Assembly: GCF_026242045.1 (NCBI RefSeq)
Contig: NZ_JAPJDO010000034.1
Coordinates: forward strand, 1-57,130
Length of the DNA stretch: 57,130 bases
Origin: Mycobacterium pinniadriaticum
GTDB taxonomy: Bacteria; Actinomycetota; Actinomycetes; Mycobacteriales; Mycobacteriaceae
Reading direction: 5' to 3'
Each line of letters opens with the position of its first letter. Within the stretch, counting starts at the first letter, position 1. The position numbers were made by a program, and so were the translations under genes. This document shows, piece after piece, positions 41,500-50,538 of this stretch. The notes beneath the pieces are model-generated. The model saw only the letters and a list, made by a program, of their open reading frames with translations. It was not told the DNA's origin and searched no databases.

Positions 41500-43164
41500 T
41501 CAAGGCCGAGTGTGGCTCGTTTGGAGCCGCTTGGCGGCGTGTTCGGCCGCCAGGAAGGCAAACGTCATGGCTGGGCCCAGGGTGACGCCGGGGCCGGGAT
41601 AGGACTTGCCCATGATCGAAGCCGTGACGTTGCCCGCGGCGTACAGACCCGTCATCGGCGTTCCATCTTCACCCAGCACCTGCCCATCGCCGTCGGTTAC
41701 GTATCCGCCCTTGGTGCCCAGGTCGCCCGCGTGTACCTGCGCCGCGTAGAAGGGCGGACGTTCGAGTGGTCCGAGATTCGGATTCGGCGTCTGCCTCGGG
41801 TCACCCCAGTGTCTGTCGTATTTCGATTCGCCACGGTGGAAGTCGTCGTCGATCCCGGATCGCGCGAAGGCGTTGAAACGTTGCACGGTGGCCGTCAGGT
41901 TGGCTTCGTCGATACCACACGTGCGGGCCAGCTCCTGAAGACTGTTGCCAGTCTTGAGGAATCCGCTCCTGAGCATCCATCGTGGTGTGACGCGCGGGGG
42001 GTTACCCAGGAACGGGTAGCGCTTGCGGTGCCGTGACTCGAAGATCAGCCACACCGGCTCCCCTCCGCGCTGGACGATGGCCCGTGCGAAGTGATAGTAG
42101 TCCCGTGACTCGTTGACAAAGCGTTTTCCGTCCGAGCCCACACAGAGCCCGAAGGGTACCGAGCGCTCGAAGTGCGACGGAGAAGGCGACCCGTCCGGCA
42201 GGGCGTAGGTGGTAGTCCACCAGGCATCATCGGAAAGCTGCGTCATGGCACCCATCTCGTCAGCCATCTTGATGATGTCGCCGGTGTCGTCCGGACATGC
42301 GCTCGACAGCGCGCCGGTCATGTGGTGCATGCGGGTGCGCAACGCATCGTCGTGGGCGAACCCGCCCGCACAGAGAACAACACCCGCGCGTGCGCCGATC
42401 CGCCGTCGCGCCCCCTGCGAGCGGGTCACGACGCCGACCGCCGTACCACTGTTGAACACCACCTCGTCGATGGACGTCTCGAGCCGCACCGGGACCTGAT
42501 ATTTCTGCAGGATGTACATGAGCTGTCCAACAAGGCTTGCGCCGGCGCCGAGTGGCTGTTCGCCACGCAGCCTACGGCCGTAGTGCCGTAGAACCACGTA
42601 GGCCAGCCTGCGCATACTGCCTTTCCCCATCAGCGGCAAGTCCGCTAGTTGTACCGCGTAGGGGGCAAGAGTGCTGTGCCGCAGGGTCTTCAACCATGGA
42701 CCTAGCTTCTTGCCGTCGAAGAGGGCCTCGTCAAGGCATCGCCCCTGGGCGGCGTGTGGGTCCTCGGAGATGTAATCGGGATGATGCACCTCAGCGTCCC
42801 AGCGCATTCCCGCTTCAATCAGCTCGGCGACCATCCGCGGGCCGTTCTGGACGAATGCAGCCTGCCTGTCCGGTGCGGTGGCAAGCCCATCGGGAGGGAC
42901 GACGTCACGAAGGAACTGGATTGCGTTCTCGGTCGAGTCCCGACAACCTGACTCGAGCATCACCGGATTCGCCGGAATCCAGACACCACCCAACGAAAGT
43001 GCCGACGTACCGCCCCACACCGGCGCCTTCTCCACCAGGAGGGCTTTGAGCCCTCTGCGGGCAGCCGCAATGCCTGCCGTGAGCCCGGCCGCGCCGCTGC
43101 CCACAATGACCAGGTCGTACACCTCGTCCCAGTCGTCAGGTCCCGAGGTTGCTTGATCGCTCAC
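41500..43164 (-). CDS. KstD-like FAD-dependent 3-ketosteroid dehydrogenase family protein
   Basis: 554 aa; ATG overlaps the upstream stop by 4 bp. N-terminal FAD motif LVIVGSGAAGLTAGIAAARRG followed by EKAPVWGGTSALSLGG; C-terminal GLYAAGNVTASIMGKSYPGPGVTLGPAMTFAF carries the Tyr-Pro-Gly-Pro-Gly typical of ketosteroid 1-dehydrogenases. This family takes hydrogens next to a ring ketone. Presence with a P450, ferredoxin and a FadE pair suggests a cyclic ketone intermediate, steroid or terpenoid. True substrate unproven. Confidence 0.9.
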   Translation of the reverse strand: MSDQATSGPDDWDEVYDLVIVGSGAAGLTAGIAAARRGLKALLVEKAPVWGGTSALSLGGVWIPANPVMLESGCRDSTENAIQFLRDVVPPDGLATAPDRQAAFVQNGPRMVAELIEAGMRWDAEVHHPDYISEDPHAAQGRCLDEALFDGKKLGPWLKTLRHSTLAPYAVQLADLPLMGKGSMRRLAYVVLRHYGRRLRGEQPLGAGASLVGQLMYILQKYQVPVRLETSIDEVVFNSGTAVGVVTRSQGARRRIGARAGVVLCAGGFAHDDALRTRMHHMTGALSSACPDDTGDIIKMADEMGAMTQLSDDAWWTTTYALPDGSPSPSHFERSVPFGLCVGSDGKRFVNESRDYYHFARAIVQRGGEPVWLIFESRHRKRYPFLGNPPRVTPRWMLRSGFLKTGNSLQELARTCGIDEANLTATVQRFNAFARSGIDDDFHRGESKYDRHWGDPRQTPNPNLGPLERPPFYAAQVHAGDLGTKGGYVTDGDGQVLGEDGTPMTGLYAAGNVTASIMGKSYPGPGVTLGPAMTFAFLAAEHAAKRLQTSHTRP

Positions 43165-43976
43165 TTGTCCCCTTTTCCACGCCGCTCCCCGCTCCGTGGC
43201 GTATTGGCCGCGAATGCGTGGCTGAGGAGATGGCCGGCATCGGGCACCACGGTCGAACGCCCGAGTGCGGTCAACAGGTCGTAGGTGGTGGCCGTCGCCG
43301 CCGAGAGCACGGGCAAGCCGAGACGCGCCTCAGCCTCGGGGATCGCAGCGAGGGAAGGCATCTGCACACATGCCGACAGGACGACCGCATCGCACCCGGT
43401 CCGCGTCAGACCGGCGGCGATCTCCGGGAGGTTGACCGGGTCCAGCCGCCCGACAGCGCAGTTGTCGGCGACACCGAGACTGACCATGTCGACCACCTCC
43501 ACCCCGGCATCCTCGATGTAGTCGCGCACCTTCTGAGACAGTTCCGGCACATACGGCGTGACCATCGAGATCCGGCGCGCGCCAAGGGCAGCGAGACCAC
43601 GCAGCAGCGCTCCTGCGCTGGACAAGACAGGTGCGCTACAACCCTCCTCGCGGGCGACCTTCGTAAGCCGGTCCTCGGCGTCGATGTGGGCGCCGGCCCC
43701 TTGCGACATGATCGCGACCAGACATGCATAGGCCATCGCGTCACACTGAGCATCGGCGAGTTCGACGGCGCACCGGTTGCTGTCGCGATCCATCTGCAAG
43801 AGGGCCTCGGCGCTGACGTGCTGCATCCGCATCCGGCTGGAGTGAAAAGTGAATCGCTCATCAGGGGTGAGATGCGTCCGGCGCGCGAACATCTCGGGAA
43901 GCTCGGTTTCCATCGTCGTGTTCGAGCTCGGCACGATCAGGCCCAGCCGGGTCGGCGCATTCAGGCTGAGACTCAT
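43161..43976 (-). CDS. maleate cis-trans isomerase / Asp-Glu racemase family protein
   Basis: 271 aa; overlaps both neighbours by 4 bp (ATGA), so it is tightly coupled. N-terminal LGLIVPSSNTTMETE and the two catalytic cysteines typical of the group (MAYACLVAI and VLSACVQMPS) are present. Relatives include maleate isomerase and arylmalonate decarboxylase. In this operon it might isomerise or decarboxylate a diacid formed after ring cleavage; that is inference. Confidence 0.88.
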   Translation of the reverse strand: MSLSLNAPTRLGLIVPSSNTTMETELPEMFARRTHLTPDERFTFHSSRMRMQHVSAEALLQMDRDSNRCAVELADAQCDAMAYACLVAIMSQGAGAHIDAEDRLTKVAREEGCSAPVLSSAGALLRGLAALGARRISMVTPYVPELSQKVRDYIEDAGVEVVDMVSLGVADNCAVGRLDPVNLPEIAAGLTRTGCDAVVLSACVQMPSLAAIPEAEARLGLPVLSAATATTYDLLTALGRSTVVPDAGHLLSHAFAANTPRSGERRGKGDK

Positions 43977-44170
43977 TCGCCCTGCTTCAACGACAGTGCC
44001 ATCGCCGGGCAGTTCGCCACCGCCTCCTCGACCGCCGCCCGGTCGGCGTCCGGCACATTCTCGACGAGAACGTGCGTCTGCCCGTCCTCACCTACTTCGA
44101 AGATCGCCGGTGCTGCTACCTCGCACAGACCCATCCCCGTACATTTGACGCGGTCTACTTCGATTTTCAT
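43973..44170 (-). CDS. small [3Fe-4S]-type ferredoxin
   Basis: 65 aa from the ATG at 44170; the open frame runs further up into the P450 gene but a GGAT site and family length fix this start. Cluster ligands Cys10-x5-Cys16 (CTGMGLC) and Cys54-Pro; Met at residue 13 where a fourth Cys would sit, so a 3Fe-4S cluster is expected. It lies 31 bp after a P450 gene, the usual place for its electron donor. A ferredoxin reductase is not in the operon. Confidence 0.93.
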   Translation of the reverse strand: MKIEVDRVKCTGMGLCEVAAPAIFEVGEDGQTHVLVENVPDADRAAVEEAVANCPAMALSLKQGE

Positions 44171-44201
44171 TGGTGTATCCAACTTCGCCGATCTCTTGCG
44201 G

Positions 44202-45479
44202 TCAGGACTCAGGGGTAAACCGGACATACTGGCGTTTGATGCCGTGAATGAACGTGCTTGCCAGATACTCAGGTTCGCCAACGGTTTCGATGTCGGGCAG
44301 CCGGCGATACAGCTCGGTGAAGATCGCTCTCAGCTGCATCTTTGCGACATGACTGCCCAGGCAGTAGTGCGGGCCTCCGCCCCCAAACGCGATGTGAGGG
44401 TTGGGCTTACGGGTGATGTCGAAGCGGTATGGGTCAGCGAACCACTTCTCGTCGCGATTGCCGGAGTTGACGAAGATGACCACTCGGTCCCCCGGCTCGA
44501 TCATGGCACCTGACAGCTCATAGGGCTGTAGTGCGGTGCGGCGGAATGTCATGGGCGGTGTGGACCAGCGAAGGAACTCCTCGATCGCGGTGTCCAGACG
44601 CCCGTCCAAATCATCCAGGAGATACGCGCGCTGCTCGGGGTGGGCACTCAATGCGCGAACTGTGTGCGTGGTGGCGTGCATCGGAGCGTCGCTGCCCGCG
44701 ACGCACAGCAGCGTGAAGAAGTTCGAGATGTCGTCGTCGGTCAATCGCTCTCCGTCGATCTCGGCTTGCGCCAAGGCGGTGATGAGGTCGTTCTCCGGCT
44801 TGCGGCGGCGGGCGTCGATGATCTGGTGGCACCGGTCGTGCAAGGTCTGGACCGAGCTGACCATGACGGTTACCGGGTCCGAATCGCCGACGACCTCCGC
44901 ATCGTTCTGGCCGACCAATCCCAGTGCGGCTTCGCGTATCTCGTCGTGCCATTCCTCAGGAACACCGACCATCTCTGAAACCGTCCACAACGGCAGGCGC
45001 GCCGAGACGGTACTGACGAACTCCACGTCGTCGGAGTGCTGCGCGATGTCGTCGACGATCAGCCGAGCCTGGTTGTCGATCTGATCACGGATCTGGGCCA
45101 GACGCTTCGGAGTGAACACTGAACTGACGAGCCTGCGGTATTTGCCATGCGCAGGTTCATCCATCGCGAGAAGAAATGAGGTTCGCCTGACCTCGTCAGG
45201 TAGGTCTTCGAACATGACACCGCTCGCGTGGGAGAACACCTCGGTGTTACGACTCACGGTCACGATGTCCTCGCGGCTGACCACCGCCCAGTACCCGGGC
45301 GGTGGCTCTTGGCCGAGCAGCGTCATCATCGGAGTGACGAAGGGACGTTGCCAACTGACCGGACGGTCGCGGCGAAGCTCGGCAAACAGCCGATCCCGCT
45401 CGTCCGGCGGCCCGGCCCAGAGATTGTCTGCCGACAAGTCGATTACGTCGTACTTGCGTTGCGCCGCAGTACTCGTCAT
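44202..45479 (-). CDS. cytochrome P450 with atypical I-helix
   Basis: 425 aa; ATG at 45479. Heme loop FGGGGPHYCLGSHVA with Cys373; MDEPAHGKYRRLV and the PERF-like region are normal. The I-helix reads AGSDAPMH (residues 261-268): the acid is kept (Asp264) but the conserved Thr is Ala265, followed by Pro. First gene of the operon with the ferredoxin next. The missing alcohol may shift proton delivery or favour another oxidant chemistry; this is not proven by sequence. Confidence 0.95.
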   Translation of the reverse strand: MTSTAAQRKYDVIDLSADNLWAGPPDERDRLFAELRRDRPVSWQRPFVTPMMTLLGQEPPPGYWAVVSREDIVTVSRNTEVFSHASGVMFEDLPDEVRRTSFLLAMDEPAHGKYRRLVSSVFTPKRLAQIRDQIDNQARLIVDDIAQHSDDVEFVSTVSARLPLWTVSEMVGVPEEWHDEIREAALGLVGQNDAEVVGDSDPVTVMVSSVQTLHDRCHQIIDARRRKPENDLITALAQAEIDGERLTDDDISNFFTLLCVAGSDAPMHATTHTVRALSAHPEQRAYLLDDLDGRLDTAIEEFLRWSTPPMTFRRTALQPYELSGAMIEPGDRVVIFVNSGNRDEKWFADPYRFDITRKPNPHIAFGGGGPHYCLGSHVAKMQLRAIFTELYRRLPDIETVGEPEYLASTFIHGIKRQYVRFTPES

Positions 45480-45689
45480 GGAGATCTCCCGCTGTTGACC
45501 GCGGCGCCGTCACGCGCCTGCATCCACCTCAACCTAGCTCGATTTCATCGACCAGGTCAACTATTTTAAAACTATATCGACCCAGTCAACTATTTCTTGT
45601 TATGGTCGCTTCCGGCGCTTGCAGGAACCGACCTGCCAGCGCGATCCGATGAACCACGTGAGTGGCTGGCAACGCATGGAGGCGAGCGA
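45480..45689. other. 210-bp divergent promoter region
   Basis: Between the P450 operon (-) and the second GMC gene (+). It contains the 29-bp-period direct repeat described separately and an AT-rich core with TTTTAAAA. No gene is supported. Confidence 0.7.
45547..45595. promoter_or_regulatory. 20-bp direct repeats, candidate operator
   Basis: ATCGACCAGGTCAACTATTT (45547-45566) and ATCGACCCAGTCAACTATTT (45576-45595) differ at two positions and start 29 bp apart. They lie 68 bp upstream of the P450 start (-) and 95 bp before the GMC start (+). Half-site AGTCAACTATTT suggests cooperative regulator binding. Confidence 0.55.
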
Positions 45690-47333
45690 GTGACATCTCG
45701 CGAATCTGAACGCACGCAGTGGGATTACGTCATCGTCGGCGGCGGTTCGGCTGGCTGCGTCCTGGCCAATCGGCTGTCGGCGGACCCCGCTACGCACGTG
45801 CTTTTGTTGGAGGCAGGGGGTTGGGATCGCCACCCGCTGATCCGCATCCCCGCGGGTCTCGCGCGACTGCCCGAACGCTTCGATTGGCGTATGACAGGCG
45901 CCCCTGACCCGTCGCGAAACAATATGCCCGACACGTGGGCTGCCGGCCGGGTGCTCGGCGGCGGAAGTTCGATCAACATGATGTTCTGGGTGCGCGGCGA
46001 CCGTTCCGACTTCGATGCGTGGCGTGATTCGGGTTGCGCCGGCTGGGGCTACGACGACGTATTGCCCTATTTCAAACGAGCCGAGACCTTCGCGGGCTCG
46101 CCCAGCCGCTACCGCGGCAGTAGCGGACCGGTCGGCGTGACCCCTGTCGCGATGCCTCTCGACTCCATCGACGACTTCCTCGCCGCGGCCGTAGCGGCGG
46201 GCCACGAGCTCAACCCCGACTACAACGGCGAGTACCAACAGGGGGTCTCCCGCGCACAGGTCTCTCAGCGACGCGGGTATCGCAGCAGCACGGCGCGAGC
46301 GTATCTGGCACCGGCCCGCAAACGCCCGAACCTGACGATCCGTACCGGTGCGGTGGCGAGCAAGGTGCTGATCGACGGGGCACGGGCCACCGGCGTGGTG
46401 TACCAACACCGAGGACGGCGACGGCAGGCGGAGGCCACCACAGAGGTCATCGTGAGCGCCGGAGCGCTGAATTCGCCTAAGCTGCTGATGCTTTCGGGTA
46501 TCGGACCGGCCGAGCATCTCCGCGCTCTTGGCATCGACGTCCAGCTCGATGCGCCCGCCGTCGGCACCAATCTTCAGGAGCACGCCTACGGCCTCATGCG
46601 GTACCGCACGACCGCCCGGACTCTTGGCGAGGAACTGCGCCCCACCCGGGCGATCCGACACGCGATCGACTTCTTCCTTCGCGGCCGGGGCGCAATGACG
46701 TTGGCCGGCGGCGCGGCTGTGGTGTTCGCACCGATCACAGGCGAAAGACCCACCGAAACCGAGATCATCTTGATGCCGGTCGGCATGGAATTCGGCCAGA
46801 ACTCCGAGGCTGAGGACACCCACGGCCTCTATGACGTCAAGATCGTCAAGAACCGCGTGATGCTGTATCCGAGCTTCGTCCACCCGACGGGCCGAGGCAG
46901 CGTGCGCCTGGCATCGGCCGACCCCGCTGCCAACCCGATCATCGAGCACTCCCTCGTCGCCGGTGAGGACATGACCGCCCTGATCGCCGCCTGCCGCCAG
47001 GCCCGCGAGATCTTCCGCACACCGGTGATGCGCGCCCGACAGGTCCTCGAGGAGATGCCGGGCGAGGACGTGCAGACCGACGACCAATGGGCGGATTACC
47101 TGCGACGGCAGTCGTTTCGGCCGTACCATCCGGTCGGAACCTGCCGGATGGGCTCCGACGAGGGCGCGGTCGTCGACCCTCAGCTGCGAGTGCGAGGCGT
47201 CACCGGGCTCCGTGTCGTCGATGCCTCGGTGTTTCCCACCATCACCAGCGGCAACACCAACGCTCCGGTCATCATGGTCGCCGAGCGTGCCGGCGATCTC
47301 ATCCTCGACAAGTCCAGGCTGCCTGGCGGTTGA
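45690..47333 (+). CDS. GMC-family FAD-dependent alcohol oxidoreductase (second copy)
   Basis: 547 aa from the GTG at 45690 (GGAGG upstream; alignment with the copy at 7110 supports this start: both begin within a few residues of WDY.IVGGGSAGCVLANRLS). FAD motif, GGGSSINMMFWVRGDRSDFD and catalytic FRPYHPVGTCRMG plus SGNTNAPVIMVAERAGDLI are intact. Shares long stretches with the 7110 copy across its whole length. Divergent from the P450-KstD operon, whereas the first copy is divergent from another P450 operon. Confidence 0.94.
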   Translation: MTSRESERTQWDYVIVGGGSAGCVLANRLSADPATHVLLLEAGGWDRHPLIRIPAGLARLPERFDWRMTGAPDPSRNNMPDTWAAGRVLGGGSSINMMFWVRGDRSDFDAWRDSGCAGWGYDDVLPYFKRAETFAGSPSRYRGSSGPVGVTPVAMPLDSIDDFLAAAVAAGHELNPDYNGEYQQGVSRAQVSQRRGYRSSTARAYLAPARKRPNLTIRTGAVASKVLIDGARATGVVYQHRGRRRQAEATTEVIVSAGALNSPKLLMLSGIGPAEHLRALGIDVQLDAPAVGTNLQEHAYGLMRYRTTARTLGEELRPTRAIRHAIDFFLRGRGAMTLAGGAAVVFAPITGERPTETEIILMPVGMEFGQNSEAEDTHGLYDVKIVKNRVMLYPSFVHPTGRGSVRLASADPAANPIIEHSLVAGEDMTALIAACRQAREIFRTPVMRARQVLEEMPGEDVQTDDQWADYLRRQSFRPYHPVGTCRMGSDEGAVVDPQLRVRGVTGLRVVDASVFPTITSGNTNAPVIMVAERAGDLILDKSRLPGG

Positions 47334-47420
47334 GCAGGAGCGGGCCGGCCACGGCACTCGAGGGGCGGCCGCGATCTGCGACGCAGCACCTGCCGCCACC
47401 CCTCTGCATCTCCATCTCAA

Positions 47421-48575
47421 TCACACGGTGACGGTCGCAGGGTCGTACTCGTAGATGGCTTCTGCCGACTTCGAGAAGACAACCTCCTCGAGATTCTCGA
47501 ATCTCATTTGGGCCTCGGCGGTCGCCCGGGTCATGGTCTGCACTCCGTTGCCCCGGTCTTTGCGCACCTTCTCGTAACGGGCCAACGCGTCGTCGATGTC
47601 TCCGGTCGTTTCGAAGCAGCGACCCAACACGGTGCCGTCTTCGATCGCTTGGTTGCCGCCCTGACCGAGGAACGGAAGCATCGGATGCGCAGCATCACCC
47701 AACAGCGCCACCCGGCCGTTCACCCAGCGGGGGCTCGGCGAACGGTCGCGCAATGCCCACTTGAACAAGGACTCCGGCGGGATCGCTTCAATCACACGGT
47801 GTACCGGGGCACAGAAGTCGGAGTACAACTCGAGCAGCTCGGCGTTGGTTGCGGGGATCGACCATCCCTCTTCGGCCCATCCGAGTTGACGAGAATGGGC
47901 CACCACATTGAGGAAATCGGTCCCGCGGACGGAGTAGGTCAGGAACATTCGCTCGGGTCCGAGGTAGTAGACACCGTTCATGGTTTCGAGCTCTGGTGTC
48001 ATCAGCTTCCGCGGGATGAGCCCGCGATAGGACACCTTGCCGGTGAAGTCAACCGCCTCCTCGCCGAACACATTGGATCGCACCGCCGAGGCGCAGCCGT
48101 CGGCACCGATTACGACGTCGGCCGACACTATCTCGCCGTTGCTGAACGACAGCCGGATCGGCCCGCGACCGTCCTGCTCCAGGCTGGCGAACTCGTGGCC
48201 CAGATGTAGGCATTCAGGATCGTTCGCCCGCACACCGTCGACGAGGACACTTTGCAGATCGGCCCGATGCATCGCGCAGGGCCGGTCGGGACCGCTTCCG
48301 TGCGCGATGGCCGGTGCGATCACCTCGCCGGTGGCGTAGTGCTTCATGACGTGGTAACCCGTCTCCGGGTACTTGCCCGCGAGCGCGCGCACGTTTGCGC
48401 CGACCCCCAAGAAATTCAGGGCGCGCATCGCGGGTTTCGACACAATCAGGCCGGCGCCCAACTCGAGGAGTTCCGGCGCTCGCTCGTATACCGCTACTTT
48501 GACGCCCGCGTGCTGCAGCGAGAGGGCGGCGGTGAGGCCACCGACCCCTCCACCCACTATCGCAACATCGACCAC
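47421..48575 (-). CDS. FAD-dependent monooxygenase (salicylate-hydroxylase type)
   Basis: 384 aa. Class A flavoprotein monooxygenase: VAIVGGGVGGLTAALSLQ dinucleotide motif, VIGADGCASAVRS (DG motif) and RVALLGDAAHPMLPFLGQGGNQAIEDG (GD motif). It hydroxylates aromatic acids or phenols with NAD(P)H. Last gene of the aldolase-cupin-CoA ligase-BVMO operon, after a 135-bp gap, so it may have its own promoter. Confidence 0.93.
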   Translation of the reverse strand: MVDVAIVGGGVGGLTAALSLQHAGVKVAVYERAPELLELGAGLIVSKPAMRALNFLGVGANVRALAGKYPETGYHVMKHYATGEVIAPAIAHGSGPDRPCAMHRADLQSVLVDGVRANDPECLHLGHEFASLEQDGRGPIRLSFSNGEIVSADVVIGADGCASAVRSNVFGEEAVDFTGKVSYRGLIPRKLMTPELETMNGVYYLGPERMFLTYSVRGTDFLNVVAHSRQLGWAEEGWSIPATNAELLELYSDFCAPVHRVIEAIPPESLFKWALRDRSPSPRWVNGRVALLGDAAHPMLPFLGQGGNQAIEDGTVLGRCFETTGDIDDALARYEKVRKDRGNGVQTMTRATAEAQMRFENLEEVVFSKSAEAIYEYDPATVTV

Positions 48576-48710
48576 TGCAACCCGTCCTTCCTCGCGTTAC
48601 CGACTGCCGACATGCCTACACCCTGCCCATTACCGCACCCGTTACCACGCCGAGCCGGCGGGGAGTTGGCCCGGCATCAGGGCGCAGGGATGGTCCGGCG
48701 TGCCCCGTCA

Positions 48711-50513
48711 TCACATCGGGCTGACTCGACCGTCGGGCTGACGCACCAAACTCGGTACCAGTCCGTTCATTTGCGCAATGATCTGCAGCGCCAGGATGTC
48801 GCTGGACTTGCGTGCATCGACGATGCCACCGTTGATCAACCAGAGGTGCGGCTGCGCCGTGGGACGGCTCATCGTGCGGTACTCGCCGTCTTCGGCGACA
48901 CCGACGCAGCGGCCGATCTTGCGCGCTATCTCCGCGCCGAGCAACGCTTCGATGTCTTGAGACAAGTCGTGATAGCCCGTGCACAGCACGACGACGTCCA
49001 GTGGCATGGTGCTACCGTCCGTGAGTAAGGCGCCGCCGGCGACAAAGCGCTGAATCCGGCCGAAATCGAGCATTGTGATGTGGCCGTCGACAATAGCCTC
49101 GGAAGCGCCGACATTGAGGTAATAGCCGGCCGCCTCGCGGAACAGCTTGATGGACCACCCAGTGTTGTCGGGACCGATGGTCAGCTTCTGGCCAGCCGCT
49201 CGCAGGCCCCTGTGCAATTCGGCATGCGACTCTTCGGTAGTCCGGGTGTATGCCTGGGCACGCCTGATCATCAGGGGGAGGCTCATGGAGCTACGCAGCT
49301 GGTCAGCCTCTTCGACGGGTAACCTGCCGTAGTCCGCGCTGAACTTGACTACCTCGTCGATGTTGACGACGCAGGTCGGACCACGCTGGGCCATCGTCGG
49401 GCAGGCACCCTTGTGGTACAGATCCAGGCAGATGTCGTGGGCAGTGGTGGACGAACCGACCACCAAGACGGTCTTGCCCTTGTAGGCGGCGCCGCTATTG
49501 AAGCCCGACGAATGCAAGACCTCGCCCTCGAACTCCTCCAAACCCGATAGGTCGGGAATCCGGGGCCTACCGCCCACGCCACCGACCGCCAGCACCATGT
49601 GTTTGGGGTGCATGATGCGCACCGAGCCGTCAGGCCGGCGCAGCCGCACCGCCCAGGTTCGGGTGGTTTCGTCGAATGACGCGCCCAGCGCCTCGGTGCA
49701 TCCCCAGAAGTTGAGGTTCATCAGCCTGGCATAGCTGTCAAGCCAGTCGGCCCAGCGGTCCTTGGGCAAGAAATCGGCCCAGTCCTTGGGCAGCGGCAGG
49801 TAGGGCAGATCGTTCATCCACGTCGGTGTGTGCAGGGCCAACGACTCATAGCGACCTCGCCACATGTCGCCGGGATTCTGGTTCTTCTCGACGATGAGAT
49901 AGGAGACGCCCTTGCGCTCGAAACGGGCGCCCACGCTCAGACCGGAGTGGCTGCCCCCGATGATAAGCACATCCGGATCACGTTGGGAGAAATCCGATTT
50001 CGCCGTGACCCACTCCGCCCAGGTCTGACCTGGATATGCGGGGTCAAATCCCAGCCGCGGATGCCGGCCCTCGGGCTCTACCGCACAGTCCAACGCCACC
50101 AGCGAGGTGGCGATCATCCAGCAGCGCAGACCGGCCGCGCCCGATGGGTCAGGCGTCAACCGGACGAATCCCTTGCCGGAGCCGACGGCCGTGGTGAAGG
50201 CAAAGAAGACTTCGACAACCGGCTTGCCGAGAAATTCGGCGAGTTGTGGTGCCGAACGCTCCTCGTCGATACGCAGGCTCGTGAACCCGGCCGAGGCAAC
50301 GTGCTCGAACATGGCTTCCCGCAGGTCGTCCCGGCCCCAGAACTGGCAGGTATCCCAGGTCAGCGAGACGACATCGCGCCAGAATGACTCAGGCAGAAAT
50401 AAGTCGTCGAAGGCCTCGCGGTCGTGTCGGCGAACTGCCTGCTCGATGCTGCTGAGCCACGCCTGCGTCTGTGCCGCAATCGATGTGTCGTGCTGCATGT
50501 CCAGGATCGACAT
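48711..50513 (-). CDS. FMO/BVMO-type monooxygenase with N-terminal NTF2-like domain
   Basis: 600 aa from the ATG at 50513 (AAAAGGG upstream; an ATG at 50528 is an alternative). The first 150 residues look like a SnoaL/NTF2 domain. A flavin monooxygenase follows: FAD motif VLIIGGSHSGLSVGARFE, fingerprint F-x-G-x3-H (FEGEVLHSSGF) and second Rossmann motif LVVGSSTTAHDICLDL. Both dinucleotide motifs have Ser at the third glycine position, seen in some clades. It probably inserts oxygen into a ketone or hydroxylates. Between the CoA ligase and the aromatic hydroxylase. Confidence 0.88.
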   Translation of the reverse strand: MSILDMQHDTSIAAQTQAWLSSIEQAVRRHDREAFDDLFLPESFWRDVVSLTWDTCQFWGRDDLREAMFEHVASAGFTSLRIDEERSAPQLAEFLGKPVVEVFFAFTTAVGSGKGFVRLTPDPSGAAGLRCWMIATSLVALDCAVEPEGRHPRLGFDPAYPGQTWAEWVTAKSDFSQRDPDVLIIGGSHSGLSVGARFERKGVSYLIVEKNQNPGDMWRGRYESLALHTPTWMNDLPYLPLPKDWADFLPKDRWADWLDSYARLMNLNFWGCTEALGASFDETTRTWAVRLRRPDGSVRIMHPKHMVLAVGGVGGRPRIPDLSGLEEFEGEVLHSSGFNSGAAYKGKTVLVVGSSTTAHDICLDLYHKGACPTMAQRGPTCVVNIDEVVKFSADYGRLPVEEADQLRSSMSLPLMIRRAQAYTRTTEESHAELHRGLRAAGQKLTIGPDNTGWSIKLFREAAGYYLNVGASEAIVDGHITMLDFGRIQRFVAGGALLTDGSTMPLDVVVLCTGYHDLSQDIEALLGAEIARKIGRCVGVAEDGEYRTMSRPTAQPHLWLINGGIVDARKSSDILALQIIAQMNGLVPSLVRQPDGRVSPM

Positions 50514-50538
50514 CGCGCCCTTTTCCATGAACCGTGCC

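Noticed and set aside
43149..44513. 454-aa frame on the plus strand
   Set aside because: Crosses antisense over the isomerase, ferredoxin and P450 genes; no family features.
45600..47420. 606-aa open frame on the minus strand
   Set aside because: It is the antisense shadow of the GMC oxidoreductase, whose motifs are intact; its translation is rich in Arg/His/Gly with no domain features.
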